Assembly (NCBI GenBank): GCA_964242415.1
Contig: CAXTAT010000025.1
Coordinates: 22,984 to 86,983 of the forward strand
DNA from: DASWOJ01 sp964242415
GTDB lineage: Bacteria > Pseudomonadota > Alphaproteobacteria > Acetobacterales > Acetobacteraceae
Length of the DNA: 64,000 nt
Direction: 5' to 3'
Below are positions 1 to 10,527 of this stretch, in pieces. Every line of letters begins with the position of its first letter. The first letter of the stretch is position 1. A model generated the notes under the pieces. The model saw nothing but the letters and a program-made list of their open reading frames with translations. It made no database searches and had not been told where the DNA came from. The translations under genes and the position numbers were made by a program.

Positions 1-2429
<2,429 letters not shown>

Positions 2430-2435
2430 TGCTTC

Positions 2436-5400
2436 TCACAACGCGGCATTCATGCGCCAAATGGCGTAGGGGCGGTCGGGCAGCAGGGTGATGCGCTGGA
2501 TGCGGTCGGACCAGCGGAAGGGCTGACCGGTCAGCAGGTCGGTGCCCTCGCCGCCGGGCACGGTCAGTTCGGCGTACTGGGGGGCGCCCGCGTCCATGCT
2601 GATTGCGACCAGCACGACGTTGGTGCGGTCCGGCGTCGCCTTCTCGAAAAACAGCACCCGGTCGCCGCTGGCTGGCAGGAAGGTGACGCCGAGGTGGGTG
2701 TGCAGCGCCGGGTTGCGGCGGCGGACCTGGTTCAACTGGGTGATCTCGGGGACGATGTTGCCTGGGCGGTCCCAGTCCCAGGCGCGGAGCTGGTACTTCT
2801 CGCTGTCGAGGTATTCCTCCTTGCCTGGCACCGGGGTGCCTTCGCACAGTTCGAAGCCGTTATAAACCCCCCACAGCCCCGACAGCGTGGCCGCCAGCGC
2901 CGCCCGGATCAGGTAGGCGCCGCGCCCGGCGCCCTGTAAGTAGACCGGGTTGATGTCCGGCGTGTTGACGAAGAAGTGGGGGCGGAAGAAGTCGCGCGGC
3001 GGCCCTTGGGTCAGCTCGGTCAGGTAGTCCTGGAACTCCGCCTTGGTCTCGCGCCAGGTGAAGTAGGTGTAGGATTGCGAGAAGCCGGACTTTGCCAGGC
3101 GGTACATCACCTTTGGCCGGGTGAAGGCCTCGGCCAGGAATACGGTGTCGGGGTAGCGTGCCTGGACCTCGGAGATCATCCATTCCCAGAAGGGCAGCGG
3201 CTTGGTGTGGGGGTTGTCTACGCGGAACAGCCGCACGCCCTGGCCGGCCCAGTACAGCACGGTGTTGCATAGCTCGACCCATAGGCCCGGCAGGGCGCCC
3301 GCGGCGTAGAAATCGACGTTGACGATGTCCTCGTACTTCTTCGGTGGGTTCTCCGCATAGCGGATGGTGCCGTCCGGGCGCCAGGTGAACCAGTCCTTAT
3401 GCTGCTTCAGCCAGGGGTGGTCCGGAGAGCATTGGATGGCGAAGTCTATCGCCAGCTCCAGCCCATGCTCGGCGCAGGCCGCCCGCAGGTGCTGGAAGTC
3501 GTCGACGGTGCCGAGTTCGGGGTGCAGCGCGTCGTGGCCGCCCTCGGCGGACCCGATGGCGTAGGGGCTGCCGGGATCGTCTGGGGCCGGGGTCAGGGTG
3601 TTGTTGCGGCCCTTGCGGTTCACGCGGCCGATGGGGTGGATGGGGGGGAAGTACAGCACGTCGAAGCCCATCGCCTGGATGCGCGGCAGGTGGCGCTCCA
3701 CGTCGGCGAAGGTGCCGTGCCGGGTTGGGTCGGTGCTGAGCGAGCGGGGGAAGACCTCATACCAACTGGCGAAGCCTGCGCCGGTCCGCTCGGCCTGGAC
3801 CGGGACCGGGCGCGGCAGGGTGACCTGGTGCGGGCGGTCGTCGGCGGCCTCCATAAGCGCCGCAAGCTCGGGTGACAGCAGGGTTTCGCGCTGGCCGTCC
3901 GGGTCGGCCTTCGAAAGACGGTCAACGGTTGCGGCGAGGCCGGCCTGCGCCGGGGTGCTGCGGCCTGCTGCGCGCTGGACCAGGGCGGCGCCCTCCTGCA
4001 GCTCCAGGGCGACCGGGACGCCGGCGCGGTGCTTCTTGGTGAGTTCGTCGGCGTAGGTGGCGAAGTTGTCGCGCCAGGCAACGATGTCGTAGCGGTGCAG
4101 GCCCAGGCGCTCCAGCGGGAAGGCGGCGGTCCAGCGGTCGTTGTTGATCAGCGCCATCCGGGTCTCGTGCCAGTCCGCGGTGTCTGGCGACTGCCACCGC
4201 AGGGCGACGGCCAGCTTGTCGTGGCCGTCGGCGATGATGTCGGCCTGGACCTCGACCAGGGTGCCGACCGTGCGGCGGGCCGGGAACCGCCCGGCGTCCA
4301 CGCAGGGGGTCGGCAGCTCGATGGCCAGCCGCGGGGCTTCGGCCGCCAGCAGGGCGGATGCCGGGTCTAGGGGTGGGGTGGCGGGCGTTGGCTGCACCGG
4401 CGCTTCGAACAGCCGGGCCTCGCCAGGTTGCAGGGTCAGGAGGGAGCCGACGCGCAGGGCGGGGCCGCCCGGGGGCAGGATGCTCTCGAAGGGGGCGAAG
4501 GAGGTCCCGGCCTCGCGGAAGATCGCGGAGGTGTCCACCAGCGCCGGGGCATGCGTGTCGGCGTTGACCAGCATCAGGGCGCCGCGGGCGGCCTGGCGCG
4601 GGTCGGGCGTGTCGGTGCGCAGCAGCGCCACGGCGGCGGCGCCTGGCCCGGACAGCAGCCGGGCGGGGGGGGCACCGAAGGCGGGGCCGGTGCGGAAGGC
4701 GTTCAGTGCCGCCTCATGATTGGCGGCGCCCTCGTCGAGCGGCGCCATCCAGCCGTCGGCCAGCATGGCGGCGATCGCCGTTGCGCTGGCAGCGGAGCCA
4801 GTGACGGGGGCGATTACGGGGGCGATTCGGCGCAGCAGTTCCAGTTCTTGCCAGAGCCACTCCGCCTTGCCGTCCCACCATGGCAGCGAGGCGGCGACGA
4901 GGTCCACGACGCCGGGTTCGATGCGGCCGAGCACGTCCCAGGCCAGGCCGGGGGTCCAGGCGAACAGCACGGCGCCGTTGCAGTGCCGGCGCAGGCGGGC
5001 CAGTAGCGCCGGCACCAGGTGGCCGGGGAGGCTGTCCAGCCCGGTCAGCCGGACGCCTGCCGCGCCGGCCGTGGTCACGGCCTGGATGTGCCCGGCCAGC
5101 CAGTCCGCGTAGGCTTCGGCGTCGGCGGGGCCGGCCAGGGCGGGGATTACGCGGCCGGCGGGCTGCATCGGCAGCCGGGGGTCCAGCGACGGCGCGGGCA
5201 GGGCGGTAAAGAGGGCGGCCACGTCGTCCTGCTCGATGACGGAGGCGGGGAACTGGTCCACTGCGAGGTCGAGCAGGACCACGGGTCCGTTGCCGCCGCC
5301 GATCCGGCCGGGCTGCGTTGGACCCGGCTCCGGCATGCGGGCCAGCACTGCGTCGAAGCCGAGCGACGCCGCCAGCGCCACCCCGTCGGCGACTGATTGA

Positions 5401-5447
5401 TTGTCGCGCAGGAGTCCTATGCGCGGCGCTGCTCCGAGTATTCCCAT
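2436..5447 (-). CDS. glgE: Alpha-1,4-glucan:maltose-1-phosphate maltosyltransferase GlgE, long form
   Basis: Extends alpha-1,4-glucans using maltose 1-phosphate made by the TreS-Mak encoded just downstream. The GH13_3 core covers about residues 365-1003 and shows AIDFAIQCSPDHPW, FRVDNPHTKP (nucleophile Asp near 744) and VFLAEAF (acid/base Glu near 773). Usual GlgE is about 660-700 residues; this one has about 365 extra N-terminal residues resembling a degenerate sugar-hydrolase barrel plus a beta domain. The ATG at 5447 was chosen because GGAAG sits 4 nt upstream; an in-frame GTG at 5510 would add 21 residues but has no visible ribosome site. The core assignment is firm; the extension's role is unknown. 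Confidence 0.93.
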   Translation of the reverse strand: MGILGAAPRIGLLRDNQSVADGVALAASLGFDAVLARMPEPGPTQPGRIGGGNGPVVLLDLAVDQFPASVIEQDDVAALFTALPAPSLDPRLPMQPAGRVIPALAGPADAEAYADWLAGHIQAVTTAGAAGVRLTGLDSLPGHLVPALLARLRRHCNGAVLFAWTPGLAWDVLGRIEPGVVDLVAASLPWWDGKAEWLWQELELLRRIAPVIAPVTGSAASATAIAAMLADGWMAPLDEGAANHEAALNAFRTGPAFGAPPARLLSGPGAAAVALLRTDTPDPRQAARGALMLVNADTHAPALVDTSAIFREAGTSFAPFESILPPGGPALRVGSLLTLQPGEARLFEAPVQPTPATPPLDPASALLAAEAPRLAIELPTPCVDAGRFPARRTVGTLVEVQADIIADGHDKLAVALRWQSPDTADWHETRMALINNDRWTAAFPLERLGLHRYDIVAWRDNFATYADELTKKHRAGVPVALELQEGAALVQRAAGRSTPAQAGLAATVDRLSKADPDGQRETLLSPELAALMEAADDRPHQVTLPRPVPVQAERTGAGFASWYEVFPRSLSTDPTRHGTFADVERHLPRIQAMGFDVLYFPPIHPIGRVNRKGRNNTLTPAPDDPGSPYAIGSAEGGHDALHPELGTVDDFQHLRAACAEHGLELAIDFAIQCSPDHPWLKQHKDWFTWRPDGTIRYAENPPKKYEDIVNVDFYAAGALPGLWVELCNTVLYWAGQGVRLFRVDNPHTKPLPFWEWMISEVQARYPDTVFLAEAFTRPKVMYRLAKSGFSQSYTYFTWRETKAEFQDYLTELTQGPPRDFFRPHFFVNTPDINPVYLQGAGRGAYLIRAALAATLSGLWGVYNGFELCEGTPVPGKEEYLDSEKYQLRAWDWDRPGNIVPEITQLNQVRRRNPALHTHLGVTFLPASGDRVLFFEKATPDRTNVVLVAISMDAGAPQYAELTVPGGEGTDLLTGQPFRWSDRIQRITLLPDRPYAIWRMNAAL

Positions 5448-5510
5448 CAGGCTTCCGTCCAACGATGCATTGAGCGCCCCCACCGTCGGCAGGCCGGGCG
5501 TGTGTGGCAC

Positions 5511-5633
5511 GGGGAATCGTTCTGCACCATCCTAAGTTGCTCCGTCCCGGCGAATTTCAGGGGGATGGCCGGATTCATATTACGTGCCGCCGCGGCGGGG
5601 GCGGCGCTGGCAGGATTGGTGGTGCATCGGCGG
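5511..5633. promoter_or_regulatory. Leader between phyR and glgE containing CAACTTAGG
   Basis: This 123-base gap must hold the glgE-treS promoter unless the operon is read through from phyR, which points the same way. On the minus strand it contains CAACTTAGG (plus-strand CCTAAGTTG near 5533-5541), the same 9-mer that is repeated four times between phyR and the first sigma gene. I could not find a clear GGAAC-N16/17-CGTT general-stress promoter here. A regulatory meaning is inference. Confidence 0.25.
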
Positions 5634-6389
5634 TCAATCCAGCCTGACCCCGCCGGTGACGGCCTGGTAGGTGGCGATGGCCAGGGTCAGCGGCTCGAAC
5701 GGCTTGGTGATCACGTAGGCTGGCTCGAGGTCCTCGCCGGTCAGCAGGCGTTCCGGGTAGGCGGTGACGAAGATCACCGGCGCATAGTGGTGGCGCATGA
5801 TGCGGGACACGGCGGCGGTGCCGTCGCCGCCGATGCCCAGGTTGATGTCGGCCAGGATCAGGCCGGGCTTATGCCGCTCGGCCATCTCGACGGCTTCGCT
5901 CTCGGTCGTTGCCATGCCGACGACGCGGTGCCCGCAGTTCAGCACCAGCTCCTCGATGTCCATGGCGATGATCGGCTCGTCCTCGATGATCAGCACGTCG
6001 GTCGCGGCGCCGGCCCGCAGGTGGTCGCGCGCCGCGGCCGTCGCCGCCGCGGCCGCCTCGGTGGGGATGCCGAGGATCCCGGCGGCCATGCCGACTGGCA
6101 GCTCCTCAAGCGAGGTCAGCAGCAGCAGCTTGCGTTGCAGGCTGGACAGCCCGCCGGCCGGGCTGGGCGGCAGGGTGGTCAGCCCGTCGAAGCGCTGGGT
6201 GATCGCCCGATACAGGGCGGGGCGGGCCTCGCTGGCCGACGAGTCCTCGGGCGCATCCTCGGCCAGCAGGTCGCGCAGGCTGTCGGCGACCATGGCGTCG
6301 CCGCGGGCCTGGCTGCCGATCAGGGCGCGGGCGTAGCGTCGGGCATAGGGCAGCGCTCGGATCAAGTCCTCGCGGCGCAGGCTGGTCAT
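5634..6389 (-). CDS. phyR: PhyR-type anti-anti-sigma response regulator
   Basis: Central regulator of the alphaproteobacterial general stress response: when phosphorylated, its sigma-like N-terminal domain binds NepR and frees EcfG sigma factor. The 251-residue protein has a sigma-like domain (about 1-125) followed by a receiver domain (about 130-251) with acidic residues E136/D137, phospho-acceptor D181 in ADINLG, T209 and K229 in TKPFEP. The domain order, sigma-like first and receiver second, is diagnostic of PhyR. ATG at 6389 starts the conserved part; the upstream in-frame extension has no support. It is divergent from two ECF sigma genes, nepR and a histidine kinase, as expected for this locus. 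Confidence 0.95.
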   Translation of the reverse strand: MTSLRREDLIRALPYARRYARALIGSQARGDAMVADSLRDLLAEDAPEDSSASEARPALYRAITQRFDGLTTLPPSPAGGLSSLQRKLLLLTSLEELPVGMAAGILGIPTEAAAAATAAARDHLRAGAATDVLIIEDEPIIAMDIEELVLNCGHRVVGMATTESEAVEMAERHKPGLILADINLGIGGDGTAAVSRIMRHHYAPVIFVTAYPERLLTGEDLEPAYVITKPFEPLTLAIATYQAVTGGVRLD

Positions 6390-6662
6390 GCGGCATCCTT
6401 GTTTTTGCATCAATAGTGCGCTGGTCCCGGCTGCAGCGGACCGTGGCCACCGGCTGCGGAACGCTGCGCCGAGATGACAGGGCGCAGACAAAAGCGCAAT
6501 GCCGCCCTAAGTTGGGGCCGCCCTAAGTTGGGGCCGCCCTAAGTTGGGGCTGCCCTAAGTTGGATGGGTGCGCCGCGCTGCCCTGACTTGGATGCACGGG
6601 CTGCGACTTGGATGCGCGGGCCGTGCGTGGTGCGGGCCGCGCGCGGTGCAGCAGGAGGATTG
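6390..6662. promoter_or_regulatory. Divergent phyR/ecfG control region
   Basis: This 273-base region separates phyR (-) from the first ECF sigma gene (+) and must contain both promoters. It is filled from 6502 by a 16-bp tandem array followed by looser repeats of GACTTGGATGC up to about 6610. The ribosome site AGGAGG lies just before the sigma gene start. GGAAC occurs at 6458-6462 but no CGTT follows at 16-17 bases, so I do not call a general-stress promoter. Confidence 0.4.
6502..6565. repeat. Four-copy 16-bp tandem repeat in the phyR-ecfG gap
   Basis: Units at 6502-6517, 6518-6533 and 6534-6549 are identical (CCGCCCTAAGTTGGGG). The fourth at 6550-6565 is CTGCCCTAAGTTGGAT. Decayed relatives (GACTTGGATGC) follow to about 6610. 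The spacing is constant with no unique spacers, so it is not a CRISPR. The core CCTAAGTTG recurs once upstream of glgE. Confidence 0.95.
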
Positions 6663-7166
6663 ATGTTGGGCCGAGCCGATGCCGACCTGGGCCGGCAGAT
6701 CACCGCGTTGCTGCCCGACCTGCGCGGCTTCGCCCGTTTTCTGGTGCGTGACCGGGTGATGGCCGATGATGTCGTGCAGGATACGCTGGTGCGCGCCCTG
6801 GCCGCGGCGCACCAGTTCGAGCCGGGCAGCAACCTGAAGGCGTGGCTGTTCACGATCCTGCGAAACCAGTTCTACGAGCAGGCCCGGCGGCAGCGGCGCG
6901 AAGCCAATGCCATCGGGGCGCATTTCGAGCAGGAGGAGGGCGCCAGCCCGGCCCAGCTTGCCCGTGCCGAGCTGAACGAGCTGCAGTCGTTGATCTGGAA
7001 GCTGCCGCCGCTGCTGCGGGAGGCGCTGATCCTGGTGGGCGCGCAGGAGATGACGCACGAGGAGGCGGCGGCGATCTGCAAGATCCCGGTTGGGACCATG
7101 AAGGCGCGGCTGTCGCGTGCCCGGACGCAACTGGCGAAGCTGGCGCAGGCCGCGGAGGCGGTGTGA
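6663..7166 (+). CDS. ecfG: ECF sigma factor, EcfG type (first of two)
   Basis: RNA polymerase sigma factor of the extracytoplasmic-function class, most likely the general-stress sigma controlled by NepR and PhyR. The 167-residue protein has region 2 (DVVQDTLVRALAA, then AWLFTILRNQFYEQ) and region 4 (LPPLLREALILVG followed by the helix-turn-helix EEAAAICKIPVGTMKARLSR). It lacks any extra C-terminal domain, as usual for EcfG. ATG at 6663 follows a strong AGGAGG site. It is divergent from phyR and precedes a second ECF gene. Which of the two sigma factors NepR sequesters cannot be read from sequence alone. Confidence 0.9.
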   Translation: MLGRADADLGRQITALLPDLRGFARFLVRDRVMADDVVQDTLVRALAAAHQFEPGSNLKAWLFTILRNQFYEQARRQRREANAIGAHFEQEEGASPAQLARAELNELQSLIWKLPPLLREALILVGAQEMTHEEAAAICKIPVGTMKARLSRARTQLAKLAQAAEAV

Positions 7167-7323
7167 GCCGCGCGCCGGGCAGCGCCGTTCCGGTAACCCG
7201 CGGCATGATCCCGGCCTGGTGGCGCGAGGCTCGTGGGCCTAGGCTCGCGGTTACGTGATCGCGGCGATGCAACGCTGCCGGCCCGATCGCCATTGTCGGG
7301 ATACAGCCATACAGGACGGCACG

Positions 7324-7890
7324 ATGAGCGCGACATTCCACGACCAGGTCATCTCGATCCTTCCCAAGCTCCGCATCCAGGCATTGGCGCTGACGCGCAA
7401 CCGGTCCGCCGCCGAGGACCTGGTGCAGGATGCGGTCTGCAATGCCCTGTCGGCCAGCAACAGCTTCATCCCGGGCACCAACTTCCCCGCCTGGATGCAC
7501 CGCATCCTGCGCAACCGGTTCATTTCCAACCTGCGCAAGCGCCGTGACACCACGGATATCGACGACGTGCCGCAGGCCGCCTTTGCCACCGAGGCGCCGC
7601 ATGAGGATCGCCTGGCGTTGAAGGAACTCGGCAAGGCGATGACCCGCCTGCCGGCCGACCAGCGCGAGGCCCTGGTGATGGTGGTCGTGCACGGCATGAG
7701 CTACGAGGCGCTGGCCGAGGCGACTGGCTGCGCTGTGGGCACTGCCAAGAGCCGGGTGTTCCGGGCGCGGCGGCAGCTTGAGGCTTGGCTGCTCGGCGAG
7801 GAGAAGCCGTCGGTTCGCATTGCCGGGCGTGTGGCTCGCCTGGCCGATGCTGGCGCCGCCGAGGTTGCTTCATCAGCCTCTCGGTCCTGA
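7324..7890 (+). CDS. ECF sigma factor, EcfG type (second of two)
   Basis: Second ECF sigma factor in the stress locus, 188 residues. Region 2 is visible as AEDLVQDAVCNAL and AWMHRILRNRFISN; region 4 as LPADQREALVMVVVHGM with helix-turn-helix LAEATGCAVGTAKSRVFRAR. It resembles the first sigma gene in layout but differs enough to be an old paralogue rather than a recent copy. About 25 residues after the region 4 end are alanine-rich and look unstructured. ATG at 7324 has AGGA 7 nt upstream. NepR follows about 80 bases later, so this is the sigma gene paired with nepR in position; the usual alphaproteobacterial order is nepR before ecfG. Confidence 0.88.
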   Translation: MSATFHDQVISILPKLRIQALALTRNRSAAEDLVQDAVCNALSASNSFIPGTNFPAWMHRILRNRFISNLRKRRDTTDIDDVPQAAFATEAPHEDRLALKELGKAMTRLPADQREALVMVVVHGMSYEALAEATGCAVGTAKSRVFRARRQLEAWLLGEEKPSVRIAGRVARLADAGAAEVASSASRS

Positions 7891-7970
7891 TCGCACGAGG
7901 CGCTTGGCGATGGGGCGGCGCCGCCCGTGGACGGGCGGGCGCCGTTGGGCTGGGTCGTATGCAGGCGCAG

Positions 7971-8153
7971 ATGATTGCCATGGCTGAGGATAAGCCGAAG
8001 CCGGCCGCAGCCGTGCCGCGGCCCAAGCGGCCAGCCGACCAGGCGTTCGATACCTGGCTGGAGCGCGGGCTGCACGAGATATTTGATGAGGTGGCGCGCG
8101 AGCCGGTTCCCGATGAGCTGCTCAAGCTGATCCGTGATCACGAAGAGAAATAG
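7971..8153 (+). CDS. nepR: NepR-type anti-sigma factor
   Basis: Small anti-sigma factor that binds EcfG-type sigma and is removed by phosphorylated PhyR. It has about 60 residues, with the conserved core FDTWLERGLHEIFDEVAREP then VPDELLKLIRDHEE, the two-helix signature of NepR. The N-terminal 20 residues are proline/lysine-rich and probably flexible. The start is uncertain: ATG at 7971 has AGG 5 nt upstream; ATGs at 7959 and 7980 are alternatives. It follows the second sigma gene and precedes a histidine kinase on the same strand. Confidence 0.88.
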   Translation: MIAMAEDKPKPAAAVPRPKRPADQAFDTWLERGLHEIFDEVAREPVPDELLKLIRDHEEK

Positions 8154-8210
8154 GGTCCCCGAAGGTTTCGCAGATGGTTGCCTTGGCGGCCATAACCCTT
8201 TGGGAATGTC

Positions 8211-9299
8211 TTGAGCGGAAGCCGTGTTTTGGGTGAGGGCCGTAGGTTGACGGGGGGCCTGGCGTGGATCGGCCGGGCATTGATGCATTCGCTCAGCGTG
8301 CGGGTTTGCGCGCTGTATATTGCGGCCTTGCTGCCGTCCCTTGTGCTGTTCACGCTGGCTGATGCGGCACAGCCGGTTGCGGCGTTGCTCTGCGTCATGG
8401 CCGGGCTGGCGATCGTTGCGGTTGGCACGTCGCTGTCGCTCAATCCCCACCTGTGGCGGCTGGGCCACGCCGTCGAGGAGTGGCGCATCGGCAGGCCGTT
8501 CAGCACGCGGCCATTCCGCCGCTCGCACAAGGACCTCCGCCGCCTGGCGATCTCGTTCAAGCGGGCGACACTGAATTTGGAGCGTCAAAGCAGCCGCTTG
8601 CAGAAGGCCGTCGCCGAGCAGGAGTTGCTGATGCAGGAGATCCACCACCGGGTGAAGAACAACCTGCAGATCGTCGCCAGCCTGCTGAACCTGCAGGCCA
8701 GCCGCATCCGCTTGCCCGAAGCCCGGGCGGAGTTCCAGTCGGCCCGCGACCGCGTGCGTGCCTTGGCGACCTTGCACCGGCACCTCTATGCCCATGGCGA
8801 GGTGCATACGATCGACATGCGCGAGTTCCTGGAGGAGCTGTGCGGGCAGTTGTTCGCCGCCATGGGCGAGACGCCGGGTGGGCGCCTGCACCTGCACATC
8901 GATGCGCCGGAGCTGAAGATGTCCAGCGACCAGGCGGTCCCGCTGTCGCTGATCGTCACCGAGGCCGTCAGCAATGCGGTGAAGTATGCCTTCCCGTATG
9001 GCCGCCACGGTAATGTCTGGGTGCGGCTGAGCGCGGCGGGCGACCAGGCGGAGCTTGAGGTGCGCGATGACGGCATCGGCATCCCGGCGGGCCGGGTCGA
9101 GACGGAGGCGGGCACGCGGGACGGCATCGGGCTGCAGTTGATCCGCGGCTTCTCCCGCCAGTTGGGGGCGACGCTGGACGTGCAGGAGGGCGACGGCACC
9201 CGCTATCTGGTCAGCCTGCCGCTGCGGCGGGAGCGAATCGAGGGTCCGGTGCTGCGGCCGGCCGCCTGGAAGCCGGCGCCCGGCCAAGCCGCATCCTGA
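8211..9299 (+). CDS. Membrane histidine kinase of the HisKA_2/HWE class (possible PhyK)
   Basis: Sensor kinase that likely phosphorylates PhyR. The 362-residue protein has two adjacent hydrophobic segments (about residues 32-50 and 54-76), a short linker helix region, a HisKA_2 dimerisation box with EIHHRVKNNLQ (phospho-accepting His about 146) and an HATPase domain with the N box TEAVSNAVKYAF and DDGIGIP. There is almost no periplasmic loop, so the signal is probably sensed within or near the membrane. TTG at 8211 is the furthest plausible start (GGGA about 6 nt upstream); ATG at 8283 would remove 24 residues but keep both hydrophobic segments. Placement after nepR supports a general-stress role; the partner is inference. 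Confidence 0.85.
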   Translation: MSGSRVLGEGRRLTGGLAWIGRALMHSLSVRVCALYIAALLPSLVLFTLADAAQPVAALLCVMAGLAIVAVGTSLSLNPHLWRLGHAVEEWRIGRPFSTRPFRRSHKDLRRLAISFKRATLNLERQSSRLQKAVAEQELLMQEIHHRVKNNLQIVASLLNLQASRIRLPEARAEFQSARDRVRALATLHRHLYAHGEVHTIDMREFLEELCGQLFAAMGETPGGRLHLHIDAPELKMSSDQAVPLSLIVTEAVSNAVKYAFPYGRHGNVWVRLSAAGDQAELEVRDDGIGIPAGRVETEAGTRDGIGLQLIRGFSRQLGATLDVQEGDGTRYLVSLPLRRERIEGPVLRPAAWKPAPGQAAS

Positions 9300-9375
9300 A
9301 AACGTTGACGCCCGAGCGCAACCTTGCGGAACCGGGCGGTAAACGGCACATCCCTGCAGGTCAAGGGAGCCTTTG

Positions 9376-10527
9376 ATGACAGCCGACGTGATGCCCCAAC
9401 TGCCGCAGTGGCGCCGTTACCTGCACGCCCACCCCGAGCTGTCGCTGCACGAGGCGGAGACGGCGGCCTTCGTGTGCCGCACGTTGCAGGAGATGGGCGT
9501 GCCGTTCACCGCGGGGGTTGGCGGGCACGGCGTCGTCGGCACCATCGCCCGGCGCGGGTCCAACCGCAGCGTGGGGCTGCGGGCGGACATGGATGCGTTG
9601 CCGATCACGGAATCGACCGGCGCGGCCTGGGCGTCCACCGCGCCCGGCGTGATGCACGCCTGCGGCCATGACGGGCATACCGCCAGCCTGCTTGGCGCCG
9701 CGGCGCTGCTGGTGCAGGACCCGGACTGGACCGGCACGGTGCAGCTTGTGTTCCAACCGGCGGAGGAGGGGTTCGGCGGCGCCAGGGCCATGCTGTCCGA
9801 TGGGCTGTTCGAGCGGTTCCCGATGGAGCGCATCTTCGGCTACCACAACTGGCCCGGCCTTGCGGCGGGCACGGTCGCGGTGCACGACGGCGCCGTGATG
9901 GCCGCCGCGGCACGGGTGGGCATTGAGGTGCGCGGCGTTGCCGGGCATGCCGCGATGCCGCAGGCCACCCGCGATCCGTTGCTTGCGGCGGCGCACCTGC
10001 TGGTGGCGCTGCAGTCGGTGGTGTCGCGCAACGTGGACCCGTTGCAGAGCGCGGTCGTGTCGATCTGCATGATGCAGGCCGGGGTGGCGGCGAACCAGAT
10101 ACCGGACCTGGTGACCATGCAGGGCACGTTCCGCACGCATCAGCCGGCGGTGCGCGACTTGGTGGAGGCGGCGATCCGCCGGGTCGCGGCTGGCGTGGCC
10201 GCCACGTTCGGCGTCGAGGTGGCCGTCGAGGTCCAGCATGGCGTGGCGCGCACGGTGAATTCCGCCCCGGAGGGGGAGCTTGCTGCCAGGGCTGCGCGGG
10301 GCCTTGGTGTGCCGCTGCGGCGCGACTTGCAGCCGAGCATGGCTGGTGAGGATTTCGGCTGGTACTTGGAGCAGAAGCCCGGCGCCTTTGCCTGGATCGG
10401 CAATGGACCCGCGGAAGGCGGCCGGGAGCTGCACAGCCCGGATTATGATTTCAACGACGCCATCCTGCCGGTCGCGGCGGGATGGCTTGCGGCGACGGCG
10501 CGCAAGGCCCTCGCCACCGCTGCCTGA
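9376..10527 (+). CDS. M20 family amidohydrolase (hippurate hydrolase-like)
   Basis: Zinc-type metallopeptidase of the M20D group, which cleaves N-acyl amino acids or related amides. The 383-residue protein shows ligand motifs HACGHDGH (C96, H98), QPAEEG, a His in GVAGHAAMP and PSMAGEDFGWY near the C-terminus, which is the complete HipO/IAA-amino-acid hydrolase pattern. No signal peptide, so cytosolic. ATG at 9376 has GGGAG about 7 nt upstream. Its stop codon shares one base with the cydD start, so it is translated together with cydDC. The natural substrate cannot be told from the sequence. Confidence 0.9.
   Translation: MTADVMPQLPQWRRYLHAHPELSLHEAETAAFVCRTLQEMGVPFTAGVGGHGVVGTIARRGSNRSVGLRADMDALPITESTGAAWASTAPGVMHACGHDGHTASLLGAAALLVQDPDWTGTVQLVFQPAEEGFGGARAMLSDGLFERFPMERIFGYHNWPGLAAGTVAVHDGAVMAAAARVGIEVRGVAGHAAMPQATRDPLLAAAHLLVALQSVVSRNVDPLQSAVVSICMMQAGVAANQIPDLVTMQGTFRTHQPAVRDLVEAAIRRVAAGVAATFGVEVAVEVQHGVARTVNSAPEGELAARAARGLGVPLRRDLQPSMAGEDFGWYLEQKPGAFAWIGNGPAEGGRELHSPDYDFNDAILPVAAGWLAATARKALATAA

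Noticed and set aside
6458..6480. General-stress promoter GGAAC-N16/17-CGTT before ecfG
   Set aside because: GGAAC is present but no CGTT follows at the right distance. GGAAC near 9336, 43191 and 48293 also lacks the second half.
6502..6565. CRISPR array
   Set aside because: Units are 16 bp and contiguous, with no unique spacers and no cas genes. The same applies to the arrays at 47474 and 59572.
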